Notes: a model not told the origin generated them from the letters alone. DNA of 19,816 nucleotides from Candidatus Sulfotelmatobacter sp. (GCA_030044775.1 JASICF010000019.1:1-19816), one strand, 5' to 3'. Positions 7,828-15,540 are shown, numbered from the stretch's first letter. Made by a program: numbers and translations.

Positions 7828-8838
7828 TCAATCCGCGGTCGCGCCGGCCGGAGCGGCGGCAATGGCTTCGACAATTTCCGGCGGCAGACCAAAGCGCACG
7901 TTTTCCGGCATCACTTCGAGTTCCTGCACATTGCCAAAGCCCTTGGTGGCTAAAAACTTCACCGTTTCCTCCACCAGACATTCCGGAGCTGAAGCGCCAG
8001 CCGTCAGCGCGATGGTCCTCGCATCCAGCAGCCACTCGGGCTCAATGTCTTTGTAACTATCGATCAGGTGCGAGTTTGTGCCCAGATTGCGCGCCACTTC
8101 CACCAGTCGGTTGGAATTGGAACTGTTCTCCGAACCGACAACCAGCAGCAAATCGGCTTCCGAAGCGACCTGCTTCACAGCCACCTGGCGATTTTCCGTG
8201 GCATAGCAAATATCCTGCGCGGCCGGTCCTTTGATGTTGGGAAACTTCTGTTTGAGGGCCGCGATGATGTCTTTGGTTTCATCTAGACTAAGGGTGGTCT
8301 GCGTGAGGTAGGCGACGCGGTCGGGATCAGGTACGGAGAGCGACTTTACCTGCTCCGGATTGCCGACAACCTGCGTAACCAGGGGAGCCTCGCCGAGAGT
8401 TCCCTGCACTTCGTCGTGGTCGTGATGACCAATCAGAATCAGCGAATAGCCTTCCTTGGCGAACTTGACCGCTTCCACGTGAACTTTGGTGACAAGCGGG
8501 CAAGTCGCATCGATGACGCGCAATCCGCGCCGGCGGCTGTGCTCGCGAACTTCCGGAGAGACTCCGTGGGCGCTATAAATGACGCGCTCACCGTTCGGCA
8601 CTTCGTCTTCACTGTCGACGAAAATCGCGCCTTTGGCGCGGAGTTCATCGACCACGAAGCTGTTATGAACAATCTCTTTGCGCACGTAGATCGGCGGCCC
8701 GAAAGCCTCAAGCGCGATGCGCACCACGTCGATGGCGCGCACCACCCCGGCGCAAAATCCGCGGGGCTTTAAGAGAAGTAAGGTTTTCCCCTGAGTCGTT
8801 GCCAATATCGAGCTCCAATTCTGAGATATTCCCCGCAT
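7828..8838 (-). CDS. ispH: 4-hydroxy-3-methylbut-2-enyl diphosphate reductase IspH (LytB)
   Basis: A 336-residue iron-sulfur enzyme catalysing the last step of the MEP pathway, HMBPP to IPP and DMAPP. The three cluster cysteines are present: C29 (PRGFCAGV), C113 (DATCPLV) and C211 (DICYATENRQ). So are the substrate-binding and catalytic residues in VHNSFVV (H58), SAHGVS (H91) and GHHDHDEVQGTLG (H141, E143), and the SENSSNSNRL segment. It is the first gene of the hopanoid operon, which ties precursor supply to triterpenoid output. The ATG at 8838 lies in one arm of a short hairpin and lacks a well-spaced Shine-Dalgarno; an in-frame TGA two codons upstream rules out a longer start. A TTG at codon 12 is a weaker alternative. 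Confidence 0.95.
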   Translation of the reverse strand: MRGISQNWSSILATTQGKTLLLLKPRGFCAGVVRAIDVVRIALEAFGPPIYVRKEIVHNSFVVDELRAKGAIFVDSEDEVPNGERVIYSAHGVSPEVREHSRRRGLRVIDATCPLVTKVHVEAVKFAKEGYSLILIGHHDHDEVQGTLGEAPLVTQVVGNPEQVKSLSVPDPDRVAYLTQTTLSLDETKDIIAALKQKFPNIKGPAAQDICYATENRQVAVKQVASEADLLLVVGSENSSNSNRLVEVARNLGTNSHLIDSYKDIEPEWLLDARTIALTAGASAPECLVEETVKFLATKGFGNVQELEVMPENVRFGLPPEIVEAIAAAPAGATAD

Positions 8839-8850
8839 CCTTCAGGATGC
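8835..8850 (-). other. Hairpin enclosing the ispH start codon
   Basis: GCATCCTTCAGGATGC is a perfect inverted repeat with arms GCATCCT and AGGATGC. The ispH ATG (8836-8838) lies in the distal arm on the minus-strand transcript. The structure is visible in sequence; any effect on initiation is inference. Confidence 0.45.
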
Positions 8851-8911
8851 AAAAATCCCAGCCAAATAAGCACAACCAGACTACATGATCCGGAAGCTTT
8901 TGCTAACTACT

Positions 8912-8940
8912 AGGCTAACGGATGGCATCTCTTTGGTCAA
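8912..8940 (-). promoter_or_regulatory. Candidate promoter of the ispH-hopanoid operon
   Basis: On the minus strand TTGACC (8940-8935) matches the -35 consensus at 5 of 6 positions. It is followed after exactly 17 bp by TAGCCT (8917-8912), a weak -10. Predicted transcription would begin near 8905 and give a leader of about 67 nt containing the ispH hairpin. The rest of the 199-bp recN-ispH gap (8839-9037) shows no gene. Confidence 0.4.
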
Positions 8941-9037
8941 CGTAAGATGCAGAAAGCGCGAGGATTAGCAGCGAAGGGGAAGAAACTCAGGTTCATTGGC
9001 AGCCACGCACCGCTGAAGGTTTCAAGCGAAGAAGTTC

Positions 9038-10786
9038 CTAGCCGTTCGCTTTGATCATCTGCTCGGCGTGCTTGCGGGAGGTCTCGGTCAACTTTGCCCC
9101 GCTCAACATGCGGGCGATCTCCTCGGTCCGCTCGTCGCCTGTGATCAGTCGGATGCTGGTGCGAGTCCTGCCATTCCGCTCTCTCTTCTCGATGACATAG
9201 TGATGATCGGCACACGTCGCGATCTGCGGCAGATGGGTGATGCACAAGACCTGGTTCGAGCGGGCCAGGGCTTTGAGCTTCTTGCCGACGGCCTCGGCAG
9301 CGCGGCCGCCGATGCCGGTGTCCATCTCGTCGAAGACCATGGTGCGCGGCACGGCTTTCGATGAATTAAGCGGCTTCGCGGCCGAGGACCCGCGTTGGCT
9401 TCCGGATTCCACACTGACTTTTAGAGCCAGCATCACGCGCGACAGTTCCCCGCCCGAAGCGATGTGCTCAAGCTGCCGCATGGGCTCGCCTGGATTTGTG
9501 GCGATCATATAGACGACCTGGTCGATTCCCGCCGGTCCCCAATTCCCTGCTTCTTCGCTCTTCGTCATCTCGATCCGAAAGGTCGATTTCATAGCCAGAT
9601 CGTTGATCTCGGCGTCTACCAGCTTTTCTAGCCGGGTCGCGGCATCGCGGCGTTTTTTCGAAAGCACGCGCGCGGCCTGGAGATATTCTTCCGCTGCTTT
9701 CGCGAGGTCGGAACGCAACTCCCGGAGAATTTCGTCTTTGTTTTCGATCTCCGAAAGCTTGCGTCCGGCGTCGTCGCCAAATGCAATCACAGCGTCCAGC
9801 GTGGGGCCGTATTTTCGCTTGAGCCGATCGAGCAGTGCCAGCCGATCTTCGACTTCCGCCAGGTGCTCGGGCGAGGCGTGGATGCCGCCAGCGTAGTCGC
9901 GCACGGTAGCTCCGACGTCTTCGACGCTGATGCGAGCCGTCTCCAGCGCTGCGATCACTTCTTGAAACTTTGGCTCAAAGCGAGCCAATTCTTCGATTTG
10001 CTTCTGGGCCGCGCGCAATGATGCGGAAGTCGACGCACCGCCTTCGTATAGCAGATCGAAAGCATGCATGGCTGCGTTGTAGATTTTCTCTGCGTTCGCG
10101 AGTACTCGTTTTTCGGTTTCGAGTTTCTCGTCTTCGCCGGGCTGAAGTTTGGCATCGGCAATCTCGCGCCTCTGAAATTGCCACAGGTCGACCAGGCGAA
10201 GCCGATCCTGCTCGTCGCGTTCCAGTTCAGCGATGCGGACGCGAATTTTCCTCCAGGCCTCGTATGCCGCAGCCACCGGTCCGGTCTGGTTTGCGGCAAA
10301 GGAGTCTAGCAACGCCAAACGAGCATCGGTATCCAGGGACAACAGCGATTCGTTTTGGGCGTGGATGACCGCAAGGTGCGGCCCTAGCTGCCTCAGAACC
10401 GCCACGGTCGCCGCTTGATTATTCACGAAGACGCGACCTTTTCCGCTCGTCGCGATCTCGCGACGAATGATCAGCGGGCTATCCTCCGATTCGCCTTGGT
10501 CGTTGTCTGGGTCTGGATTAGCGTCGAGGCCGTTGCCTTCGAGAATGACCGCGATCTGCTCGCCGGCTTCGCTCGCGGATTCGAAAACCGCCGAGACTAC
10601 TGCTTTCTCGGCGCCGGCGCGGATCACATCGGTTGATGCTTTTTCTCCGAGCAACAACGCAAGGGCATCGATCAAGATGGATTTCCCGGCGCCCGTTTCG
10701 CCGGTAAGCAGGTTCAGCCCTGGCGCAAACTCGACCGTCGCATTGTCGATGACCGCGTAATTTTCGAGCCGCAGTTCAACCAGCAC
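9038..10786 (-). CDS. recN: DNA repair protein RecN
   Basis: A 582-residue SMC-like ATPase for double-strand break repair and recombination. The N-terminal Walker A is GETGAGKS (29-36). Long helical, coiled-coil-forming segments fill about residues 175-400. The ABC signature ASGGELSRVMLALK lies at 443-456, Walker B MVFDEMDTGIGG at 483-494 and the H-loop region ITHLPQIAT at 516-524. Length is slightly above the usual 550-560. The extra sequence includes a low-complexity Ser/Gly-rich stretch at 461-480 between signature and Walker B and an acidic insert near 88-102. ATG at 10786 begins exactly at the conserved MLVELRLENYAVI. It appears monocistronic, with 182 bp to the upstream gene and 199 bp to ispH. 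Confidence 0.97.
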   Translation of the reverse strand: MLVELRLENYAVIDNATVEFAPGLNLLTGETGAGKSILIDALALLLGEKASTDVIRAGAEKAVVSAVFESASEAGEQIAVILEGNGLDANPDPDNDQGESEDSPLIIRREIATSGKGRVFVNNQAATVAVLRQLGPHLAVIHAQNESLLSLDTDARLALLDSFAANQTGPVAAAYEAWRKIRVRIAELERDEQDRLRLVDLWQFQRREIADAKLQPGEDEKLETEKRVLANAEKIYNAAMHAFDLLYEGGASTSASLRAAQKQIEELARFEPKFQEVIAALETARISVEDVGATVRDYAGGIHASPEHLAEVEDRLALLDRLKRKYGPTLDAVIAFGDDAGRKLSEIENKDEILRELRSDLAKAAEEYLQAARVLSKKRRDAATRLEKLVDAEINDLAMKSTFRIEMTKSEEAGNWGPAGIDQVVYMIATNPGEPMRQLEHIASGGELSRVMLALKVSVESGSQRGSSAAKPLNSSKAVPRTMVFDEMDTGIGGRAAEAVGKKLKALARSNQVLCITHLPQIATCADHHYVIEKRERNGRTRTSIRLITGDERTEEIARMLSGAKLTETSRKHAEQMIKANG

Positions 10787-10823
10787 GGTAGCGCCCTATC
10801 CAACACGATCTTCGATCGAGCGC

Positions 10824-10851
10824 AGCATAGCATGAAAAGACGTTGTGAAAA
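10824..10851 (-). promoter_or_regulatory. Weak candidate promoter of recN
   Basis: On the minus strand TTTTCA (10851-10846) and TATGCT (10829-10824) are separated by 16 bp, about 40 bp upstream of the recN ATG. Each hexamer matches the sigma-70 consensus at 4 of 6 positions. No LexA-like box was recognised by eye. Confidence 0.3.
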
Positions 10852-10864
10852 CCACGCACGTTTA

Positions 10865-10902
10865 AGCCCGGCTTCCCTGGGAGCCCCGCGCGAGATCGGG
10901 CT
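10865..10902. other. Inverted repeat in the PRC-recN intergenic region
   Basis: AGCCCG (10865-10870) pairs with CGGGCT (10897-10902), and an inner GGCTTCCC/GGGAGCC stem sits within. There is no T-tract on either side, so it is not a textbook terminator. It may end transcription of the PRC-barrel gene or be a leader structure of recN. Confidence 0.3.
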
Positions 10903-10968
10903 GAGTAGAGTTGCGTCTCCACGTTTCGACCGTCGCGCGGGATGTAAATCCTCCATGCTCTTCCCTGC

Positions 10969-11673
10969 CTAGCCGGCTTTGCGAAGGCTTTGGCCTTCGC
11001 CTGGATCCCGCCTGCCGCCTATCACCTCTTTGCGACGCTCGCGCAGGCGCTCCTGGAAAGTGTCCCAGCGTCCGCCGATGCCGACCGCACTATTCTCGAT
11101 CTCCACCGTATCCGTGCTGGCGGCAAAGCCGCCGCTTTCGAAGGCGCCTGTATCTTCCATGGGCGGGTCCGCAGGTGCTTGAGCTGTGCCCGCGGGGAGG
11201 GTATTCAGAGCCGGTCGGCCTCCGTGCGACGCCTCTTCCGACGAGCGATTTCCTTCCATCTGATATGTAGTCGGCGTGATATTCCGATCGGTCCCCGCAC
11301 GGTGCATCACGGGGTCGGCTTTCCACTGCGCGCGGTAACGCCGCTCGTAGTCCACCCACTGCTCGTCGGATTCCAGATCCGACTCGTTATAGGGAGGAAG
11401 CGATTCGATCTGGCGCTTGCTTAGATCGGCTGCGAAGTCGTCTTTGTGTTTCGCGGAAGTATGTAAACGCTCGACCGGAACCACAAATTTCTTGGTTGAA
11501 AGCCAACCGCCGGTATCGACAACTACGTAGCGAATGTCTCCCATGGAATGATCGAAGATCACGTCGTCGATTTTGCCAAGCTTTTCATCGTTTATGCCAT
11601 AGAGTGTCGAGCCGCGAATATCGTCGGCGTCGTTGGTGAACCGATAGTCCCGTAACATTCCGCATTGCGCCAT
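10969..11673 (-). CDS. PRC-barrel domain protein with disordered C-terminal tail
   Basis: A 234-residue protein. Residues about 15-72 look like a PRC-barrel (GSTLYGINDEKLGKIDDVIF and IRYVVVDTGGWLSTKKFVVPVERL), a small beta-barrel found in ribosome-maturation, photosynthetic and stress proteins. The rest is hydrophilic and low in predicted structure, ending in an arginine-rich segment (ERLRERRKEVIGGRRD). No signal peptide or membrane segment is seen. The reading frame stays open to 12570 but runs antisense through tolQ. The start at ATG 11673 is chosen because GGAGG lies about 10 bases upstream and the PRC domain follows directly. It is divergent from tolQ with a 210-bp shared upstream region. 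Function is unknown; related soil-bacterial proteins are often only called PRC-barrel. Confidence 0.8.
   Translation of the reverse strand: MAQCGMLRDYRFTNDADDIRGSTLYGINDEKLGKIDDVIFDHSMGDIRYVVVDTGGWLSTKKFVVPVERLHTSAKHKDDFAADLSKRQIESLPPYNESDLESDEQWVDYERRYRAQWKADPVMHRAGTDRNITPTTYQMEGNRSSEEASHGGRPALNTLPAGTAQAPADPPMEDTGAFESGGFAASTDTVEIENSAVGIGGRWDTFQERLRERRKEVIGGRRDPGEGQSLRKAG
10981..11000 (-). other. Perfect 8-bp hairpin in the last codons of the PRC-barrel gene
   Basis: GCGAAGGC and GCCTTCGC flank a TTTG loop within the 3' end of the coding region. No T-tract follows, so terminator function is uncertain; it may simply stabilise the 3' end of the mRNA. Confidence 0.35.
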
Positions 11674-11831
11674 AAATTCCGTTCCTCCGGGAATTCTTAG
11701 AGTTTCTAACTCCGCCGCTCTTGGATGCCGTTCCATCGAGTGAGGTATAGCGCCGAAAAAAGATGGCGTCTCCGTGCAGGTCCTCGCGAACATAATTAGG
11801 GCCATCCCCGTTATGTTTGAGATTCGCTGCC

Positions 11832-11859
11832 TCGACGCGGCGGTGTGATCATCTATAAT
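11832..11859 (+). promoter_or_regulatory. Promoter of the tolQ-led operon
   Basis: A perfect TATAAT (11854-11859) is preceded after 16 bp by TCGACG (11832-11837), which matches TTGACA at 4 of 6 positions. Transcription is predicted to start near 11866, giving a leader of about 18 nt with AAAGGAAT before the tolQ ATG. The rest of the 11674-11883 divergent region shows no gene. Confidence 0.55.
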
Positions 11860-11883
11860 CGCGTTAAAGGAATCTCTCAAACA

Positions 11884-12594
11884 ATGCATCTCTTCTCTTT
11901 GCCAGCCTTCTTCGACGGCGGGGAAATCGTTGAACTCGTTTCCAGCACCGGATCCGTAGCCAAGTTTGTTCTGCTTACTTTGTTGGCCTTTAGCCTGGTT
12001 TCGTGGGCAATCATTCTGACCAAGTGGAGCCTGCTGCGGCGGGCCCGGTTGCAGAGCGGACGCTTCGTGCGAGCCTTCCGTCGAGCCCAACGCTTGCAGG
12101 ATATCGCGGCGGTTGCCGATCAGTTTCGCCCTAGTCCGCTCGTTGGAGTATTTGAAGGCGGATACGCGGAGTACAAGCGCCAGCTTTCGGGTCCTGATCC
12201 ATCCTTGCGAAGCCTGACGGCTGTGCAGCGCGGAATGCAGATTGGCGCTTCGGAAGAAATTTCTCGACTGGAGCGCAACGTTCCCTGGTTGGCAATTACC
12301 GCGGCTGTAACTCCGTTCATCGGGCTGTTCGGAACGGTGTGGGGAATTATCGATGCATTTCACGGTCTGGGAACCGCGGGAGGCGCAACTTTGCGAGCCG
12401 TGGCTCCCGGTATTTCCGAAGCTCTGATCACCACCGCCGCCGGACTGGTTGCGGCAATTCCTGCTGTCATCGCCTACAACCTGATTGGCAATTCCATTCG
12501 GGGTTTTGCGGCGCGTGGCGATGATTTCTCGCTTGAAGTGCTCAACACTCTTGAGAGCATTCAGCCGCAAGTCATGGCCGAAGTGAGGCGTTAA
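11884..12594 (+). CDS. tolQ: TolQ / ExbB-family proton channel protein
   Basis: A 236-residue MotA/TolQ/ExbB inner-membrane protein. Three membrane helices are visible: about residues 25-48, 134-158 (WLAITAAVTPFIGLFGTVWG) and 176-202 (ISEALITTAAGLVAAIPAVIAYNL). These are the family's proton-channel helices. With TolR it uses the proton motive force to energise the Tol-Pal envelope machine during constriction and outer-membrane maintenance. The start is ATG 11884 (MHLFSLPAFF). A GTG at 11845 is in frame but lies upstream of the predicted transcription start and overlaps the promoter, so it is rejected. The stop overlaps tolR as TAATG. Confidence 0.93.
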   Translation: MHLFSLPAFFDGGEIVELVSSTGSVAKFVLLTLLAFSLVSWAIILTKWSLLRRARLQSGRFVRAFRRAQRLQDIAAVADQFRPSPLVGVFEGGYAEYKRQLSGPDPSLRSLTAVQRGMQIGASEEISRLERNVPWLAITAAVTPFIGLFGTVWGIIDAFHGLGTAGGATLRAVAPGISEALITTAAGLVAAIPAVIAYNLIGNSIRGFAARGDDFSLEVLNTLESIQPQVMAEVRR

Positions 12595-13022
12595 TGGCTT
12601 TCACTACTGCCAATGGCCGCACGCAGAGCGCCCTCGCCGATATCAACATCACGCCCCTCGTCGATGTCGTGCTGGTGCTGCTCATCATCTTCATGGTCAC
12701 CGCACCCGTGCTCGAGTCCGGCATCGAAGTGAACGTGCCCAAAACGCGCACGGTGAAAGAGATCACCGAGGAGCGGACGGTTATCACCATCAACAAAGAT
12801 CAGCGGGTTTTTTTGGGCAACGACGCGGTCAATATCAATGAGATCGCGGCTAAACTGCGGCAGAAGATTCGCGATCCGCGAAACCAGTTTATTTTTGTCC
12901 GGGCCGACGAGAACGTACCCTTTGGCGCTTTCGCCACCGTGATGGATGCCGTGAAGCAGGCGGGCATTACCAACATCAGCATCGTGACCCAGCCTTTGGA
13001 AACCAATGTCCCGAAACGCTGA
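12594..13022 (+). CDS. tolR: TolR / ExbD-family protein
   Basis: A 142-residue single-pass inner-membrane protein with the diagnostic ALADINITPLVDVVLVLLIIFMV at the N-terminus. D24 in that helix corresponds to the essential protonatable aspartate. The periplasmic domain of about 100 residues follows (VFLGNDAVNINEIAAKLRQK, FVRADENVPFGAFATVMDAV). It forms the stator with TolQ and binds peptidoglycan. Translation is coupled: its ATG overlaps the tolQ stop by one base, and its own 3' end overlaps the next gene by 17 bp. Confidence 0.94.
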   Translation: MAFTTANGRTQSALADINITPLVDVVLVLLIIFMVTAPVLESGIEVNVPKTRTVKEITEERTVITINKDQRVFLGNDAVNINEIAAKLRQKIRDPRNQFIFVRADENVPFGAFATVMDAVKQAGITNISIVTQPLETNVPKR

Positions 13023-13791
13023 AATATTTTTCGAGCACGATAGCTGGCCGAAGGCTCTGGGATGGTCCGCGGGATTCCACGTTGCGGTTGCGGCGTTCAT
13101 ATTCCTCTACGCAACTTATGTCGCCACGTCGCACGGCCAGGGCTGGGGAGCAGGCGGGGGCGGTTCGGCGATTGGCGTGAGCCTCGTCAGCAATGTTCCC
13201 TTGCTTGCCGCGCCTTCGCCCACGCAGAACGTTCTGGCGAATGAATCGAAGGGCTTGACGCAATCCCAGCCCAAGCCGCAAGAAAAAGAACCGGATGCGA
13301 TCGAGATTCAGGGCAAGAACGTAAAGATCAAGCCGAAGAAGGTAGTGACGGTCACCAAGGAAAAACCAAAACCGGAACCCGAAGAAGATACCAATCAGGT
13401 CGCGTTCGGCGAGGGCGGACCCGTGAGCGGCCCATATGGATCGTTTGCCTCAGGCGGCGCCAAGGGTGGTTTCGGCGTCACAGGAAATGGGGGCGATTTT
13501 GGCACGCTCTATGCCTATTACGTGCAGATCATTCAACGGAAGGTCTCCGAAAACTGGCTGAAGTATGAAGTCGACCCCAATATCACCAACGCGAATCGTG
13601 TTTACATCACGTTTGACGTGGCGCGCGACGGGCATCCATACAACGTTCAGCTTGAACAGTCGAGCGGCGTGCCTTCCCTCGATGTTTCGGCGATTCGCGC
13701 CTTGCAGAGAATTGACACTTTCGGACCGCTTCCGCAGGACTATACCGGGAACAAGATTACGGTCGAGTATTGGTTCGACTACAAGAAATAA
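13006..13791 (+). CDS. TolA/TonB-like periplasm-spanning energy transducer
   Basis: A 261-residue protein occupying the tolA position. One N-terminal membrane helix spans about residues 21-40 (GWSAGFHVAVAAFIFLYATY). A glycine-rich stretch follows, then a Lys/Pro/Glu-rich linker (KIKPKKVVTVTKEKPKPEPEED) and a second Gly-rich segment. The C-terminal alpha/beta domain at about 168-261 matches the TonB/TolA C-terminal pattern (VQIIQRKVSENWLKYEV, VARDGHPYNVQLEQSSGVPSLDVSAIRAL). The long alanine-rich helix of proteobacterial TolA is absent. It presumably links TolQR to TolB/Pal across the periplasm. It begins inside tolR (17-bp overlap). Calling it TolA is positional; by sequence it is TonB-family. 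Confidence 0.85.
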   Translation: MSRNAEIFFEHDSWPKALGWSAGFHVAVAAFIFLYATYVATSHGQGWGAGGGGSAIGVSLVSNVPLLAAPSPTQNVLANESKGLTQSQPKPQEKEPDAIEIQGKNVKIKPKKVVTVTKEKPKPEPEEDTNQVAFGEGGPVSGPYGSFASGGAKGGFGVTGNGGDFGTLYAYYVQIIQRKVSENWLKYEVDPNITNANRVYITFDVARDGHPYNVQLEQSSGVPSLDVSAIRALQRIDTFGPLPQDYTGNKITVEYWFDYKK

Positions 13792-13903
13792 GGCAGCTGC
13801 GGCAACCGAACGACGCCACTCTGGACGGCGCGGACCGGAGATTTTAAATACGTTGAATCAAACTTTCTTGCGTTACGAAGATTATGTTACCAAGATAGAT
13901 CAT

Positions 13904-13943
13904 CCGGCATCTACCTGATGATGGGTTAGGTTCGGAATGCCGG
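13904..13943 (+). other. Inverted repeat in the tolB upstream region
   Basis: CCGGCAT (13904-13910) and ATGCCGG (13937-13943) are perfect 7-bp complementary arms around a 26-nt loop that itself holds ACCT/AGGT. It lies in the 253-bp gap between the TonB-like gene and tolB (13792-14044), which otherwise shows no gene or convincing promoter. It could be an mRNA leader structure. Confidence 0.35.
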
Positions 13944-14044
13944 CGGTGGTCAATCGTAACTTGCCAACCGGAACATATCGGACTACGATATTGTCGTTCC
14001 CAGTATCCTTTTGTTCCGGCAGTCCGCTTTACCGTTTGAAAAGG

Positions 14045-15424
14045 ATGGCCTACAAGAACCCGAAAGTTTCGTCCTCTGCCTCAGTCGGCTTATACCTTCT
14101 GTGCAGCGTGATTCTGCTCGCGATATTTTTCTGCCTGATCCCTTCCGTTGCCCCTGCGCAGGATTGGGTTCGCACCGGTTCCGGTCTCGGCGTGGAAAAA
14201 GTGCGGCTGGCGGTGCCGGATTTCAAGGCGGGCAACGGAGACCCACTAAACGCTGCCCTGCTCAAAACCTTCAACGACACATTCTGGAACGATCTCGATA
14301 ATTCGGGAGTGGTCGAATTAGTTTCGAAGAGTTTCTATCCGCTGCAGGTTCCAGGGCAGCCGAGCGATGTCACGTATCCCGCCTGGAATTCGCCTCCGCC
14401 CAACGCGGCAATGCTGGCCTTCGGCAATCTCGCTGTCGCGGGCGGAAAAGTCGTGGTGCAGGGCTGGCTCTACGACGTGAAGAACACGGCCTCGCCTCAG
14501 GTTCTGGGCAAGCAGTACATGGATGTGGCGACCGCCGATGCCACGCGGCTGATCGCTCATAAGTTCGCCGATGAGATTATTTTTCGCTTAGGGGGCGGAA
14601 TTCCCGGCATCGCCGAGAGCAAAATCTATTTCGTCAGCGACCGCTCGGGTCATAAAGAAATCTGGGTCATGGATTACGACGGCTCGAACCAGGAACAACT
14701 GACGCATCTCGGAACAATCGCTCTTTCCCCGCGCATCTCGCCGGATGGATCGCGCCTGGCTTTCAGCGGAGTGACGAAGTACGGCTGGCAGATCCTGATG
14801 TACTCGACCGCGCTGAATCGCTTACTCAGCTTTCCGAGGTTCGGCGGAGACAATTTTTCGCCGTCGTGGTCTCCAGACGGTAGCCGGCTGGCATTTTCCT
14901 CGGCGCGCAGCGGGCACTCGCAGATTTATCTTTGCGACTCTTCGGGTGGAGGTCTTCGGGAGATGACTACCGGCAAAGGCCCGGATGTTTCGCCGGCGTG
15001 GAATCCCAAGACCGGCGCGCAGATCGCATTCGTCAGCGGCGACACCGGACTGCCGCAGGTCTATACCATGGAAGCCGACGGGACCAACCAGCAACGCATG
15101 ACCGATCAGGGTTATGCGGTGTCGCCGAACTGGTCTCCGAATGGACAATTTCTTACCATGGCTTGGACCCGGCGTTATGGTCCCGGCGAACCGGGATCTT
15201 CCGACATTTATCTGATGGATATCGCCAGCAAGCAGTGGGTGCAGCTCACTCATGACGGCGGTCGCAATGATTTTCCTTGGTGGGCGCCAGACGGCAGGCA
15301 TATTGTGTTTCAATCGAGGCGATCGGGCAAAGATGAACTCTGGATGATGCTGGCCGACGGAACCAAACTTCATCAATTGACTTTTACGGGACGCAATTCG
15401 CAACCGAACTGGACCTGGAAGTAG
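14045..15424 (+). CDS. tolB: TolB periplasmic beta-propeller protein
   Basis: A 459-residue exported protein. From ATG 14045 it begins MAYKNPKVSS, followed by a hydrophobic signal core and an APA|QD cleavage site after about residue 38. The N-terminal domain contains the typical VRLAVPDFKAG and later FADEIIFRLGGGIPGIAESKIYFVSDR. The C-terminal half is a six-bladed propeller of WD40-like TolB repeats: repeated SPDGSRLAFSG/S, IYLCD, SWSPDGS and YAVSPNWSPNG units. TolB binds Pal and couples it to the inner-membrane Tol complex. The frame is open back to an ATG at 13937, but that extension would bury the signal peptide. AAAGG directly abuts the chosen ATG, so initiation is not well marked. Confidence 0.93.
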   Translation: MAYKNPKVSSSASVGLYLLCSVILLAIFFCLIPSVAPAQDWVRTGSGLGVEKVRLAVPDFKAGNGDPLNAALLKTFNDTFWNDLDNSGVVELVSKSFYPLQVPGQPSDVTYPAWNSPPPNAAMLAFGNLAVAGGKVVVQGWLYDVKNTASPQVLGKQYMDVATADATRLIAHKFADEIIFRLGGGIPGIAESKIYFVSDRSGHKEIWVMDYDGSNQEQLTHLGTIALSPRISPDGSRLAFSGVTKYGWQILMYSTALNRLLSFPRFGGDNFSPSWSPDGSRLAFSSARSGHSQIYLCDSSGGGLREMTTGKGPDVSPAWNPKTGAQIAFVSGDTGLPQVYTMEADGTNQQRMTDQGYAVSPNWSPNGQFLTMAWTRRYGPGEPGSSDIYLMDIASKQWVQLTHDGGRNDFPWWAPDGRHIVFQSRRSGKDELWMMLADGTKLHQLTFTGRNSQPNWTWK

Positions 15425-15498
15425 CGGCCAGGAGAAGAACTTAGAAGTCGTTTTGGGAGGTAGCAGTAAAAAAGTCGGAAATAAATATCACTTCGTCG

Positions 15499-15522
15499 GA
15501 ACCCGAAGCAGTTTTCGGGTTC
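15499..15522 (+). other. Stem-loop immediately upstream of the pal ribosome binding site
   Basis: GAACCCGAA (15499-15507) and TTCGGGTTC (15514-15522) form a perfect 9-bp stem with a GCAGTT loop. It is followed at once by GCAGGAGGAATC, the pal Shine-Dalgarno. There is no T-run after the stem, so it is not an intrinsic terminator. The 15425-15540 gap holds no gene. Confidence 0.5.
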
Positions 15523-15540
15523 GCAGGAGGAATCAACGGA

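Noticed and set aside
7811..8035. 75-residue N-terminal extension of squalene-hopene cyclase
   Set aside because: It lies within ispH in another frame and does not resemble cyclase N-termini; ATG 7810 has an AGGG site.
11674..12570. N-terminal extension of the PRC-barrel frame through tolQ
   Set aside because: It runs antisense to a clear tolQ, is low-complexity, and a good Shine-Dalgarno marks the start at 11673.
13937..14044. Longer TolB start at ATG 13937
   Set aside because: It would place about 36 residues before the signal peptide, and its ATG is part of an inverted repeat.
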